64,000 bases of DNA from Cellulosimicrobium terreum (GCA_014803435.1 JACYFD010000001.1:806001-870000), one strand, 5' to 3'. Counted from the stretch's first letter, positions 16,799 to 26,150 are shown. Notes: generated from the letters alone by a model not told the origin. Numbers and translations are program-made.

Positions 16799-17746
16799 GT
16801 GGTCGACAGGGCAGACGGTGACGACGCGACGGCGAGGTCGGTACGGCTGTACGACCGCACCGCCGCGCGCTCCAGCCGCGTGGTGCTGGCCGGGTACTCG
16901 ACGTCGTTCGGCCTCGGTACACGGCTGCTCGACACCCCGACCCGGACGGCCGTCGAGGCCGTGTACGGGCTCGTCCGGATTGCCGACGAGGTCGTGGACA
17001 CCCGCCGCGGTGCGGGGGCAGGGGACCTGCTGGACGAGCTCGAGGCGGAGACCGCGCGAGCGCTCGGGCGCGGCTGGTCGACCAACCTGGTCGTCCACGC
17101 CTTCGCGCGCACGGCACGCCGGTGCGGCATCGGCCACGCCGAGGTCGACCCGTTCTTCGCCTCGATGCGGACCGACCTCACGGTCCGCGTGCACGACCGC
17201 GCGAGCTACGAGCAGTACGTCTACGGCTCCGCCGAGGTCGTCGGGCTGATGTGCCTCGCCGTGTTCCTCAACGCCCGTCGGCTGCCGGGGGCGCCCCTGC
17301 GCACCGCGGACGAGCGGACCGCCCTCGGCGCGCGTGCCCTCGGCGCGGCGTTCCAGAAGATCAACTTCCTGCGGGACCTGCGCACCGACTATGCCGAGCT
17401 GGGGCGGTGCTACCTGCCCGGGGTCGACCCCGACCGGCTCGAGCGCAAGCACGTCGACGCGGTGCTGGCGGAGGTGCGGGCGGACCTCGACGCCGCGCGT
17501 GCCACGCTGCCGGACCTGCCCCCGCGCCCACGCCTCGCCGTCGCGGCGACGCTCGCCGTGTACGAGCAGCTCCTCCGCCGGCTCGGTGCCGTCGCGCCCC
17601 ACGAGCTGCTCGACCGTCGCGTGCGCGTACCCGACCCGGTGAAGCTCGCGCTCGTGGCGCGTGCCGCCGCCGCCCAGCTCACGATGCCGGTCCTCGGTCG
17701 TGCCGCGAACCGGCCCGGCGGCGACTCCCGACCGGCGGGCGCGTGA
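16799..17746 (+). CDS. crtB: Phytoene synthase
   Basis: A 315-aa squalene/phytoene synthase family enzyme that condenses two geranylgeranyl diphosphates to phytoene (C40). The two Asp-rich motifs are DEVVD (63-67) and DLRTD (193-197), and YSTSFGLGTRLL is the conserved N-terminal block. The GTG start has a GGTGAGGTGG ribosome-binding site. First gene of the operon; the GTG start of crtI overlaps its stop by 4 nt. No GGPP synthase gene is in the window. Confidence 0.94.
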   Translation: MVDRADGDDATARSVRLYDRTAARSSRVVLAGYSTSFGLGTRLLDTPTRTAVEAVYGLVRIADEVVDTRRGAGAGDLLDELEAETARALGRGWSTNLVVHAFARTARRCGIGHAEVDPFFASMRTDLTVRVHDRASYEQYVYGSAEVVGLMCLAVFLNARRLPGAPLRTADERTALGARALGAAFQKINFLRDLRTDYAELGRCYLPGVDPDRLERKHVDAVLAEVRADLDAARATLPDLPPRPRLAVAATLAVYEQLLRRLGAVAPHELLDRRVRVPDPVKLALVARAAAAQLTMPVLGRAANRPGGDSRPAGA

Positions 17747-19464
17747 GAGCTCCCAGGGTCGCGGTCGTCGGCGGCGGGATCTCGGGGCTCGCGACGGCAG
17801 CCCTCCTCGCTCGCGGCGGCGCCCGTGTGACCCTGCTCGAGCGGCACGACGCCGTAGGGGGCCGCGCGGGGACGCTCGAGGTCGACGGCTTCCGGTTCGA
17901 CACCGGCCCGTCCTGGTACTTCATGCCGGAGGTGTTCGACCACTTCTTCGCCCTGTTCGGTGAGCGCACCGAGGACCATCTCGACCTCGTCCCGCTCGAC
18001 CCGGCGTACCGCGTCTTCTTCGAGCCCGGCTCCGACGGTGCCGCCGGGTCGGCGCGTCCTCCGGTCGGCGCGACCACGACCCTCGACGTCACGGCCGACC
18101 GGGTGGAGAACCGCGCCCGCTTCGACGCCCTGGAGCCCGGCGCGGGTGCACGGATCGACGCCTACGCGGACGACTCGACGCAGGCGTACCGGCTCGCGCT
18201 CGACCACTTCCTCTACACGACGTTCGAGCGCCCCGACCGCGCGGTGGGCGGTGCGGTGCTGCGACGGCTGCCCCGGCTCGCCGGGCTGCTGCGCCGCACG
18301 CTCGCCGAGCGCGCGGCGGGAACAGTGACGGACGAGCGGCTGCGCCAGGTGCTCGGCTACCACGCCGTCTTCCTCGGCTCGTCGCCGTACCGCGCGCCGG
18401 CCCTCTACTCCCTCATGAGCCACCTCGACCTCGTCGACGGCGTCCGCTACCCGCGCGGCGGGATGTACACGCTGATCGAGGCGATCGAGCGGCTCGCCCG
18501 GGCCGAGGGCGTCGAGATCCGGACGGGGTCGGACGTGGTGGGGATCGACGTGGCACCCCGGACCGCACCGGGTGCCCGACGCCGCGGGCGAGCCACCGGC
18601 GTCCGGCTCGCGTCCGGCGAGGTCCTCGCGGCCGACGTCGTGGTCGCCGCGACCGACCGGCACCACACCGAGACGCGCCTCCTGGAGCCCGAGTGGTCGA
18701 CGCTGCCGCAGGAGTGGTGGGACACGCACGACCCGGGGATCTCGGCACTGCTGGTGCTCGCCGGCGTGCGCGGCGAGCTGCCCGAGCTGCCGCACCACTC
18801 GCTGTTCTTCACGCGCGACTGGCCGGGCAACTTCGACGCGATCCTCGGAACCGGGGCCGGGACCGGGGCCCGGGCCGGGGCCGCGACCAGCGGACTGCGG
18901 ATCCCCGAGCCCGCCTCCCTCTACGTCTCACGCACGTCCGCGACGGACGGGCCGACGTCGGGCACCCCGGCCGCGCCGCCCGGGCACGAGAACCTGTTCA
19001 TCCTCGTGCCGTTCCCCGCCGATCCCGGCCTCGGCGCCGACGCCGCGTCCCGGCGCTCGCTCGAGGGCCTCGCCGACCGCTACGTCGCGCAGGTCGGCGA
19101 CTGGGCGGGCATCGACGACCTGCCCGGACGTGTGGTCACACGACGGGTCCTCGGTCCCGCGCACTTCGCGACCGAGCTGTCCGCGTGGCGCGGCTCCGCG
19201 CTGGGGATGGAGCACACCCTGCGCCAGTCGGCGCTGTGGCGGCCCGGGAACGCGTCACCGCGCGTCGACGGCCTCTTCCACGCGGGGGGTGGCACGATCC
19301 CCGGTGTGGGACTGCCGATGTGCCTCATCAGCGCCGAGCTCGTCGCCAAGCGGCTCCTCGGCGAGACCTCCTCGCGCCCCCTGCCGAGCCCCCTGCGGCC
19401 CGGGTTCCTCGCCTCGAGCCGGCGACCGGAACGGCTCGGCGTGCCCGTCCGGGTGCGCCGGTGA
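17743..19464 (+). CDS. crtI: Phytoene desaturase
   Basis: A 573-aa FAD-dependent desaturase expected to convert phytoene to lycopene in four steps. The dinucleotide-binding motif VAVVGGGISGLATAALLARG is near the N-terminus and the family C-terminal motif HAGGGTIPGVGLPMCLISAE is intact. The GTG start at 17743 is chosen from the GTGA overlap with crtB. Low-complexity Gly/Ala and Pro/Ala insertions (about 368-380 and 397-408) lengthen it relative to common homologues. Confidence 0.94.
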   Translation: MRAPRVAVVGGGISGLATAALLARGGARVTLLERHDAVGGRAGTLEVDGFRFDTGPSWYFMPEVFDHFFALFGERTEDHLDLVPLDPAYRVFFEPGSDGAAGSARPPVGATTTLDVTADRVENRARFDALEPGAGARIDAYADDSTQAYRLALDHFLYTTFERPDRAVGGAVLRRLPRLAGLLRRTLAERAAGTVTDERLRQVLGYHAVFLGSSPYRAPALYSLMSHLDLVDGVRYPRGGMYTLIEAIERLARAEGVEIRTGSDVVGIDVAPRTAPGARRRGRATGVRLASGEVLAADVVVAATDRHHTETRLLEPEWSTLPQEWWDTHDPGISALLVLAGVRGELPELPHHSLFFTRDWPGNFDAILGTGAGTGARAGAATSGLRIPEPASLYVSRTSATDGPTSGTPAAPPGHENLFILVPFPADPGLGADAASRRSLEGLADRYVAQVGDWAGIDDLPGRVVTRRVLGPAHFATELSAWRGSALGMEHTLRQSALWRPGNASPRVDGLFHAGGGTIPGVGLPMCLISAELVAKRLLGETSSRPLPSPLRPGFLASSRRPERLGVPVRVRR

Positions 19465-19820
19465 CGGGGATCCTCTACCTCGCGGCGCTGCTGCTCTCGA
19501 TCGGCGGCATGGCGGTGATCGACCGGCGCTGGCACCTCGCGTTCTGGCACGACGCGCGCCGGGCCGGGCTCACCGTGGGCATCGGCGTGCTCGGGTTCCT
19601 GCTGTGGGACGTCGCCGGGCTCCTGCTCGGCATCTTCTCGCGCGGGGAGAGCCCGTGGATGACCGGGATCCTCCTCGCCCCCGACCTCCCGATCGAGGAG
19701 GTCTTCTTCCTCACGCTCCTGAGCTACGTCGGGCTCGTCGTGTGGCGCGCCGCCGAGGTCCTGCTGGGACAGCGCGAGACCGCTCGGTCCCGCGGGGACG
19801 ACGAGAGGGGCGAGCAGTGA
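19461..19820 (+). CDS. crtYe: Lycopene cyclase subunit, CrtYe type
   Basis: A 119-aa membrane protein with three helices and the lycopene cyclase domain motif LPIEEVFF. In actinobacteria two such half-size proteins (CrtYe and CrtYf, or CrtYg/Yh, LbtA/B) form a heterodimeric cyclase acting on the flavuxanthin-type C50 chain. Ring type (epsilon, gamma or beta) cannot be told from the sequence by eye. The start overlaps crtI by 4 nt and the end overlaps crtYf by 4 nt. Confidence 0.88.
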   Translation: MTGILYLAALLLSIGGMAVIDRRWHLAFWHDARRAGLTVGIGVLGFLLWDVAGLLLGIFSRGESPWMTGILLAPDLPIEEVFFLTLLSYVGLVVWRAAEVLLGQRETARSRGDDERGEQ

Positions 19821-20170
19821 CGAACATCGTCCTGAACGTCCTCGTGCTGGTCCTGCTCCTCCTGGTGTCCTGGCGCGTGCTGCGCCGGCTGCGGCCCGGC
19901 CCGCTGTGGGTCACGGTCCTCGTCCTGTGCGTCCTGACGCTCGTGTTCGACACGCTCATGATCGCCGCCGACCTCTACGTCTACGACCCCGACAAGATCC
20001 TCGGTGTCTACCTGTGGGGCGCCCCGCTCGAGGACTTCGCCTACGCGATCGCCGCGGCCGTCGGGATGCCGGTGCTGTGGACCGTGCTGGGACGGTCGGG
20101 CCGACGGCGGCGCGGCGACGCCGGCGCCGAGCGCGTGGACGGCCCGGGGACCGAGCAGGAGACGCCGTGA
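19817..20170 (+). CDS. crtYf: Lycopene cyclase subunit, CrtYf type
   Basis: A 117-aa membrane protein with three helices. The APLEDFAYA motif is the second-subunit counterpart of PIEEVFF. It is expected to work as a heterodimer with CrtYe in C50 ring closure. A hydrophilic Arg/Asp-rich tail follows the last helix. Coupled by GTGA overlaps at both ends. Confidence 0.88.
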   Translation: MTNIVLNVLVLVLLLLVSWRVLRRLRPGPLWVTVLVLCVLTLVFDTLMIAADLYVYDPDKILGVYLWGAPLEDFAYAIAAAVGMPVLWTVLGRSGRRRRGDAGAERVDGPGTEQETP

Positions 20171-21045
20171 GGGAGGTCCTCGCCGCGTCGCGCCCGTTCT
20201 CGTGGATCAACACCGCGTACCCGTTCGCGGCGGGCTACCTCGTCGCGACGGGTGGGCGCGTGGACGTCGCGCTCGTCGTCGGGACGCTGTACTTCCTCGT
20301 GCCGTACAACCTGCTCATGTACGGCGTGAACGACGTGTTCGACTACGAGAGCGACCTGCGCAACCCCCGCAAGGGCGGCATCGAGGGGGCGCTCGCCGAC
20401 CCGGCGACGGCGCGCGCGACGCACCGGCGGATCCTGTGGGCGTGCGTGCTCACCAACGTGCCGCTCGTCGTGTGGCTGCTGGCGCTCGGTGACGCCTGGG
20501 CAGCGGTGACGCTGCTCGTCGTCGTCTTCCTCGTCGTCGCGTACTCGGCGCCCGGGCTGAGGTTCAAGGAGCGTCCGTTCGTCGACTCGGCGACGTCGGC
20601 GATGCACTTCGTCGGACCGCTGCTCTACGCACTCGTCCTCGCGGACGCGGACCTCGCCGCTCGTGCGGTGTGGCCTGTGCTCGTCGGGTTCGTGCTGTGG
20701 GGCATGGCCTCCCACGCGTTCGGCGCCGTGCAGGACGTGCGCGCCGACCGCGAGGCGGGCATCGGCTCGGTGGCGACGGTGGTCGGTGCCCACGCGACCG
20801 TGCTGGGTGCGGCGGCCGCGTACCTCGCGGCGGCCGTCGTGCTCGCCCTCCAGCCGTGGCCGGGGGCGCTCGCAGCCCTGCTCCCGCTGCCCTACGCCGT
20901 CAACGTCCTGCGCTTCCGCGACGTCCGCGACGACGACTGCGAGCGCGCGAACGCCGGCTGGCGCACGTTCCTGTGGCTCAACCTCGTCACCGGATTCCTC
21001 GTGACGATGCTGCTGATCGCGACGAGCCTCCTCGACGCGGGCTAG
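20167..21045 (+). CDS. crtEb: Lycopene elongase (UbiA-family prenyltransferase)
   Basis: A 292-aa polytopic prenyltransferase. The Asp-rich substrate/Mg motif NDVFDYESD and the second motif DVRADREAG mark the UbiA fold. In the decaprenoxanthin, sarcinaxanthin and C.p.450 pathways this enzyme adds two C5 units to lycopene, giving C50 flavuxanthin-type products. It is the last gene of the operon. Start GTG 20167 overlaps the crtYf stop. Confidence 0.9.
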   Translation: MREVLAASRPFSWINTAYPFAAGYLVATGGRVDVALVVGTLYFLVPYNLLMYGVNDVFDYESDLRNPRKGGIEGALADPATARATHRRILWACVLTNVPLVVWLLALGDAWAAVTLLVVVFLVVAYSAPGLRFKERPFVDSATSAMHFVGPLLYALVLADADLAARAVWPVLVGFVLWGMASHAFGAVQDVRADREAGIGSVATVVGAHATVLGAAAAYLAAAVVLALQPWPGALAALLPLPYAVNVLRFRDVRDDDCERANAGWRTFLWLNLVTGFLVTMLLIATSLLDAG

Positions 21046-21066
21046 CGGGTCCCGCCTGCTCAGGGT

Positions 21067-22440
21067 CTACGGCTGGACGCCGTACTCCCAGTGCCACGGC
21101 TCGTTCTTCGCACCGCCGGCACGGGCCCACTCCGGGTTGTCCCAGCCGAACCCGGGCGCGTTGTCGCGCATCCACTGGTACTGCGCCGAGCCGTAGCCCT
21201 GGATCCCGCCGCCGAGATCGAGCGCCTGGCCCCAGCCGTGGTTCGAGGTGCCGGGCGCTGCGGCGAAGTAGCCGCGCGAGCCCTTGACCGCGACCTGCGA
21301 GCCGTAGGAGCGGTACGAGTCGGTCACCGAGATGTCGGACCCGAACGCCTCACGGTACTTGGCGTTGAGCTTCTCGACCTGGTGCGCGGCGTCGCAGCGC
21401 AGCAGCTGCCCCGGGGCGAAGGAGAGCTCGCACAACGCGGAGGCCGGGATCTGACCGTTGCCGTAGGCCTCCGTCGAGGACGCCCACTCGTCGAGCTGGC
21501 GCTGCTCCTGCTCCTTCTTCTTGCGCTCCGCCGCCGCCTTCTTCGCCGCGACCTCCTCCGGCGTCGGGCCGGGGACGACGGCGACCGTGCCGGTCTCCGT
21601 CTCGTCGAGCAGCGCGGTGAGCTCGGCCGTGAGGGTCTGGACCTCCGTCGTCGGGGCGTCCGTCTCTGCCGGCTTCGCGTCCGCGTCCGCGGACTCGGTC
21701 ACGTCCGCGGGCTCGGCGGTCGCGTCGCCGGCGGTCGCCGTCTCGGCGTCCGCAGCGGGCTCGTCTGCAGCGGGCTCGCCGGCAGCGGCGGCGCCGTCCG
21801 TGGTCGTGGCGTCCGTCGTCGCAGAGTCGTCCGCGTCCACCGCGGCGGTGAGGGGCGTGCGGGCGAGGCTACGGCTCGCGGTGCCGCCGTCACGGCCCGA
21901 CAGGACGTCCGACGACGGGAGGACCTCGGACGAGGTCAGCGCCGGTTCCACGTCGAGGGCGGACGCCTCGGTCGTGGTGCCCGACAGGGACGCGAGGCTG
22001 TCGGCCTCGACGTCGGAGATGGCCTGGCTGAGGTGCGTGCGCGTCTCGTTGATCTTCTCGAGCTTCTCCGCCGGGACGCCCGACGCTCCCTCGGAGGTCA
22101 CGTACTGCGCCTGCACGAGAGCGTCCTGCGCGGCGTCGACCGTCGCGGCGTCGGCCGCGGCTGCCGTCGCGGACGCGGTGCGGACCTGCGTCGTCGTGCC
22201 GGACGACGTGCTCGTCGAGGTCGCCGACGACGCCGGTGCGCCGGTCCCGACGAGCGCGGCCGCCGTCGTGCTGGCGGTCAGGGCGATCGCGGCGACGGCA
22301 GCGCCGGTGCCGAACATCGAGCGCTTGCTGCGCGGGCTCACGGCACGCGCGACCGCACGGCCGCCGCGTCGCACGGAGCCGGTCAGGGTGGCGCTCAGCG
22401 TGGTGTGCAGGGGCTCGCGAGACGCGGTGTGGCGGCCCAT
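21067..22440 (-). CDS. Secreted D-Ala-D-Ala carboxypeptidase-like M15 (VanY) protein
   Basis: A 457-aa protein. A long basic N-terminal region leads into a signal-anchor helix (about 42-65). A coiled helical segment follows, then a low-complexity Ala/Thr/Asp/Glu linker (about 150-285), and the C-terminal M15 domain (about 330-457). The zinc-site motifs are SNHGWGQALDLG (SxHxxGxAxD) and EPWHWEY. Related enzymes trim peptidoglycan stem peptides. The linker probably lets the catalytic domain reach into the wall. A GGAG ribosome-binding site precedes the start. Confidence 0.88.
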   Translation of the reverse strand: MGRHTASREPLHTTLSATLTGSVRRGGRAVARAVSPRSKRSMFGTGAAVAAIALTASTTAAALVGTGAPASSATSTSTSSGTTTQVRTASATAAAADAATVDAAQDALVQAQYVTSEGASGVPAEKLEKINETRTHLSQAISDVEADSLASLSGTTTEASALDVEPALTSSEVLPSSDVLSGRDGGTASRSLARTPLTAAVDADDSATTDATTTDGAAAAGEPAADEPAADAETATAGDATAEPADVTESADADAKPAETDAPTTEVQTLTAELTALLDETETGTVAVVPGPTPEEVAAKKAAAERKKKEQEQRQLDEWASSTEAYGNGQIPASALCELSFAPGQLLRCDAAHQVEKLNAKYREAFGSDISVTDSYRSYGSQVAVKGSRGYFAAAPGTSNHGWGQALDLGGGIQGYGSAQYQWMRDNAPGFGWDNPEWARAGGAKNEPWHWEYGVQP

Positions 22441-22751
22441 TCAGCAGCTCCCGGAGGAGAGGGAGAGGGTGCGTGCAGCACACCCGCGAGGGCGCGCGGG
22501 AGACAGGGTGAGCGTCACGGTCGGTCCGATCGTCGGGGCGTGGCGGTCAGGTCCGGGCGTCGGCCGAGGAGCCACAGCGTGCAAGGTCTGTCGGTCGTGA
22601 CGGACCGGAGGTCCTGAGCACGACGACGCCGGCAGGTGGTCCCGCAAGGGGGGACCGTTGCCCGTCGGCTCGTACCATCTTCAACTAGACATGTGTCCAG
22701 CCGGACCACGTTCAGAGGTGATCGGCGGCGAATGACGTGCCGACCTCGTGG
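22441..22751. other. Long intergenic region upstream of the M15 peptidase gene
   Basis: About 300 nt with no credible gene. It probably holds a long 5' leader of the minus-strand peptidase gene. An AT-rich patch at about 22672-22692 is the likeliest promoter position. I checked for the conserved blocks of the c-di-AMP (ydaO) riboswitch, which often precedes such peptidases, and did not see them. Confidence 0.4.
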
Positions 22752-24074
22752 TCAGGTCGTGAAGAGGGTACGTGTCACCCGTCCCGCGTCCCGCGTCAGC
22801 GCGGAACCGACGAGCACGCCGAGCGCGATGCCGAAGACGGCGACGACGGCGTTCGCGATCTCCTGCGCGGCCTGCGGTCCGCCGCTGACCAGGTCGGACA
22901 GGCCGACGAGGCTGAGTGCGCCGGGCACGAGCAGCCAGAACGCGGGGAGGGTCGTGACGATCGAGGGCGGCCCGTTGCGGGTGCGCTGCACGAGCGCGGC
23001 GAGCGGCGGGACCACGAGCGCGCCGAAGAAGCCCGCGAGCTCGCCTGCGGCGAGAGCCCCGACGAGCTGCGCGCCATAGGCCCCGAGCAGCACCAGTATC
23101 ACCCAGGCGAGCGAGCCTCGCGGCGTCTGCGCGAACAGCATCTGACCGATGCCGATCGCCAGGATCCCCACCCACGGGGCCCACCAGATCGACGGGACGG
23201 CCAGGGGCACGGAGACGAGCGACCCGGACACGGCCGCGCCCGCCACGACCCCGAAGACGAGCAGGAGGAGCTGGGCGAGCCCGTACACGACCCGGCTCGC
23301 CCCCGCGACGATCTGGTTGCCCGTGAGCTCGATCGCCCCGATGGTGAGCACCGACCCCGGCAGGAACGACACCAGGGGCGGCACGAGGACGCGCAGCGGG
23401 TCGTCGCCGAGCCACGGGTGGACGACCTGGATCGCGAGGACCGTCACGACGAACGCCGCGACGACGGGGAGGGCCGTCTGGAGCGTCGGCCAGCGCGAGC
23501 CGAGCCAGCGCAGGGCGCCGACGAGCATCCCGAGCGCGAGGTAGACGGGCACCAGGTGGGCCGTCGGGTTGAGCACCAGCCCGAACCCGACGGTCAGGAT
23601 CCCGTGCCCCAGGATACCCACGACCGGTCCGAACCTGGCCGGGCGGGCACGGTTCGCGGCCAGCTCGGACCGCGACTCGGCGAGCGTCAGCTCACCCCTC
23701 AGGATGCGGCCCACCAGGGTGTACAGCGCGCCGATCTGGTCGAGGTTCAGTCCTCGTCCGGCGGCCCCCGTGAAGTCGGAGATCGTGCCCGCCTGCGTGC
23801 TGACGCGGACGAACACGCCGGTCGGCAGCACGAGCGTGCCGACCGTCGACGCCCCGGCGTGCTGGGCGACGCCGGCGAGCGTCTCCTCCACCTCGCCCAC
23901 CGACAGCCCGGAGTCGAGGAGGTCACGACCCAGCTCCCGCAGCAGGGGCACGAGGTCGGGCGGGATGTCCGGCGGTTCGTCGGCGTCCGGCCCGCCCTCG
24001 GGGCCGAGCGCGTGCAGCACCCGGCGGAACGTCGACGGCGCGTGCCGCAGACCGTCCAGCCAGCGACGGTTCAC
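22752..24074 (-). CDS. ThrE-family threonine/serine exporter
   Basis: 440 aa from the GTG at 24074 (MNRRWLDGLRHAPSTFRR). The cytosolic N-terminal part (about 40-145) carries the DUF1212 pattern (GLSVGEVEETLAGVAQHAGA, VLPTGVFVRVS). About ten transmembrane helices follow, combining ThrE and ThrE_2 halves in one chain as in Corynebacterium ThrE. Substrate is inferred from family only. An apparent longer frame upstream lies inside the preceding gene and is not coding. Confidence 0.85.
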   Translation of the reverse strand: MNRRWLDGLRHAPSTFRRVLHALGPEGGPDADEPPDIPPDLVPLLRELGRDLLDSGLSVGEVEETLAGVAQHAGASTVGTLVLPTGVFVRVSTQAGTISDFTGAAGRGLNLDQIGALYTLVGRILRGELTLAESRSELAANRARPARFGPVVGILGHGILTVGFGLVLNPTAHLVPVYLALGMLVGALRWLGSRWPTLQTALPVVAAFVVTVLAIQVVHPWLGDDPLRVLVPPLVSFLPGSVLTIGAIELTGNQIVAGASRVVYGLAQLLLLVFGVVAGAAVSGSLVSVPLAVPSIWWAPWVGILAIGIGQMLFAQTPRGSLAWVILVLLGAYGAQLVGALAAGELAGFFGALVVPPLAALVQRTRNGPPSIVTTLPAFWLLVPGALSLVGLSDLVSGGPQAAQEIANAVVAVFGIALGVLVGSALTRDAGRVTRTLFTT

Positions 24075-24082
24075 GGCGCCGG

Positions 24083-24526
24083 TCAGGGAACCGACCCGTC
24101 GGGCTCGGCCTCCGCGCCGGCGCCGGCGCCGGCCCGGACGAGCGCGAGCACGGCGCGGGCGTAGGCGTCGGCCGGGTCGGGCGCGGCGAAGGTGGCGGCG
24201 TCGTCGTGCCGTTCCGTCCGCACGACGTAGCCGCCGGTCGTCCGTTCCAGCCGACGGAACGTCCCCCCGAGCAGGGTGCGGAGCTGGCTCTCCAGCGGGT
24301 GCCACAGCGCGTCCTCGAGCGCGACGGAGTCGAGCGCCCACTCGGTCGTGCCGTTGAACCCGAGGACGACGCCCGTGTCGAACTCGTGCGGCTCGATCGT
24401 CATGTCGCTCACCGTGAAGACGTCGCCGTCCCGCCCGGTCGCGAGCAGCCGGAACCGGTCCCCGGAGGCGGGGAACCACCGGACGTCGACGTCGCGCAGC
24501 GCGAGCGCGAGGTCCCACGAGATCAT
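24083..24526 (-). CDS. Hypothetical protein, 147 aa
   Basis: Starts at the ATG 24526 (MISWDLALALRDVDVRWFPASGDRF). The sequence is soluble and mixed alpha/beta with no recognised motif. The C-terminus contains the low-complexity stretch RAGAGAGAEAEPDG, reflecting a GGCGCC-rich microsatellite. Its stop is 8 nt before the ThrE-type gene, so the two are probably co-transcribed. I do not recognise the family. Confidence 0.75.
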   Translation of the reverse strand: MISWDLALALRDVDVRWFPASGDRFRLLATGRDGDVFTVSDMTIEPHEFDTGVVLGFNGTTEWALDSVALEDALWHPLESQLRTLLGGTFRRLERTTGGYVVRTERHDDAATFAAPDPADAYARAVLALVRAGAGAGAEAEPDGSVP

Positions 24527-24596
24527 GACCCCACAGTAGGGTCGCGCATCAGGTCCCGCCCGGGCACCTCCCAGACGTGCTGCCTACGCTGGTGCG

Positions 24597-26150
24597 ATGG
24601 ACCAGATCGAACCCGAGCTCGAGACCGCCACCGACCTCCTGGTGACGCTCGCCGCGGTGGCCGTGGGTGTCCTGGTCGCGTTCCTGCTCGGCACGGTGCT
24701 GTCCGCCGTGGTCCGGCGGGCGGGGCGACGCAGCGACCTGGCGCGCGACCTGTCCCGACGGCTGCGCAGGCCCGACCGCGCGGTGCTCATGGTGATCGCC
24801 GTGTGGATCGCCGTGCGGGTCACGACCGACGCGTCGACCACCTGGGTGCCGCTCGTGCAGCACCTGCTCCTCATCGCGTTCATCGGCGTCGCCGCGTGGT
24901 GGGTGGGCGCGATCGCGTTCGTGCTCGAGGACTCGGCGCTGCAACGGTTCCGGGTCGACACGGTGGACAACCGGCACGCCCGGCGCGTGCGCACGCAGAT
25001 CACCGTGGTGCGCCGGCTCACGGTCGCCGTGATCGTCGTGTGCGCGATCGCGGGCGTGCTGCTGACGTTCCCCGAGGCGCGCGCTGCGGGCGCGAGCCTC
25101 CTCGCGTCGGCCGGAGTCATCTCGATCGTCGCCGGGCTCGCCGCGCAGACGTCGCTCGCGAACGTGTTCGCGGGCATGCAGATCGCCTTCACCGATGCGA
25201 TCCGGGTGGACGACGTCGTGGTGCTCGAGGGCGAGTGGGGTCGCATCGAGGAGATCACGATGACGTACGTCGTCGTGCACCTGTGGGACGACCGCCGTCT
25301 CATCATGCCGTCGACGTACTTCACGACCACGCCGTTCCAGAACTGGACGCGCCGCGCCGCGGACCTCCTGGGCACGGTCGAGCTCGACCTGGACTTCGCG
25401 GTGCCGGTCGGCGCCATGCGCACGGAGCTCAAGCGGTTGCTCGCCCTCACCGAGCTGTGGGACGAGCGGGTCGGGATCCTCCAGGTGACCGACGCCGTCG
25501 GCGGGCTCGTCCGGGTGCGCGCGCTCGTCAGCGCGCACGACGCGCCGACCCTGTTCGACCTGCGCTGCTTCGTCCGTGAGGGCCTCGTCGACTGGCTCCA
25601 GCGCGCGGCACCGGGCGCTCTGCCCCGCACGCGGCTCGAGGGCGGGGTGGCGGCGCTGCCCGACGACTCGCTGCACGACGCGCTGCCCGACGACGCGGGC
25701 GACGGCGCGGGTGACGGTGCCGTGGGCGCCGGTGCAGTGGACGTCGGCCCTGCTGTCGAGGTTCCCGACGACCTGCCCGTCCCGCCCGCCCGCCCACCCC
25801 GGCTGCCCCCCGACCGGGGAGCCAGGCGCGCCGACGCGCCCGTCGTCGTCGGACGGCTGCGTGCGGCAGGGCAAGGCGCCGGTGCCCGGCCCGACGACGC
25901 GCCCACCCGCCTCGTGGGCACGGTGACCGCGCCGGACGCGACGGTGGTGCTCCCGGTCGTCGAGGCGGAGTCCGTGTCCTCGGCCGCGGAGTCCGCGTTC
26001 TTCAGCGGGAGCGCGGAGGGCGAGGAGCGCTCGCGCGCGTTCGCGGGACCCGGGCAGGACGCCATCGACGAGCGCGAGCGGACGGCGGAGCACGCCGTCG
26101 TCGAGGACCCTGCCCCGGACGATCCGGAGGAGTCCGCTCGGCGCGACTGA
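24597..26150 (+). CDS. MscS-family mechanosensitive ion channel
   Basis: 517 aa. Four hydrophobic helices (about 10-35, 60-80, 90-112 and 143-160) precede the pore helix and beta domain AGLAAQTSLANVFAGMQIAFTDAIRVDDVV, followed by MPSTYFTTTPFQNWTRR. This block is the conserved MscS core. After about 345 the C-terminal extension of 170 residues is acidic, Pro-rich and low complexity, probably a disordered cytoplasmic tail. It should open under membrane tension to release solutes. Divergent from the 24083-24526 gene. Confidence 0.9.
   Translation: MDQIEPELETATDLLVTLAAVAVGVLVAFLLGTVLSAVVRRAGRRSDLARDLSRRLRRPDRAVLMVIAVWIAVRVTTDASTTWVPLVQHLLLIAFIGVAAWWVGAIAFVLEDSALQRFRVDTVDNRHARRVRTQITVVRRLTVAVIVVCAIAGVLLTFPEARAAGASLLASAGVISIVAGLAAQTSLANVFAGMQIAFTDAIRVDDVVVLEGEWGRIEEITMTYVVVHLWDDRRLIMPSTYFTTTPFQNWTRRAADLLGTVELDLDFAVPVGAMRTELKRLLALTELWDERVGILQVTDAVGGLVRVRALVSAHDAPTLFDLRCFVREGLVDWLQRAAPGALPRTRLEGGVAALPDDSLHDALPDDAGDGAGDGAVGAGAVDVGPAVEVPDDLPVPPARPPRLPPDRGARRADAPVVVGRLRAAGQGAGARPDDAPTRLVGTVTAPDATVVLPVVEAESVSSAAESAFFSGSAEGEERSRAFAGPGQDAIDERERTAEHAVVEDPAPDDPEESARRD

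Noticed and set aside
22441-22700. Possible c-di-AMP (ydaO) riboswitch before the M15 peptidase gene
   Set aside because: The long leader and gene type fit, but the conserved GGGGTGAAT-like and CCCGACAGCT-like blocks are absent by eye.
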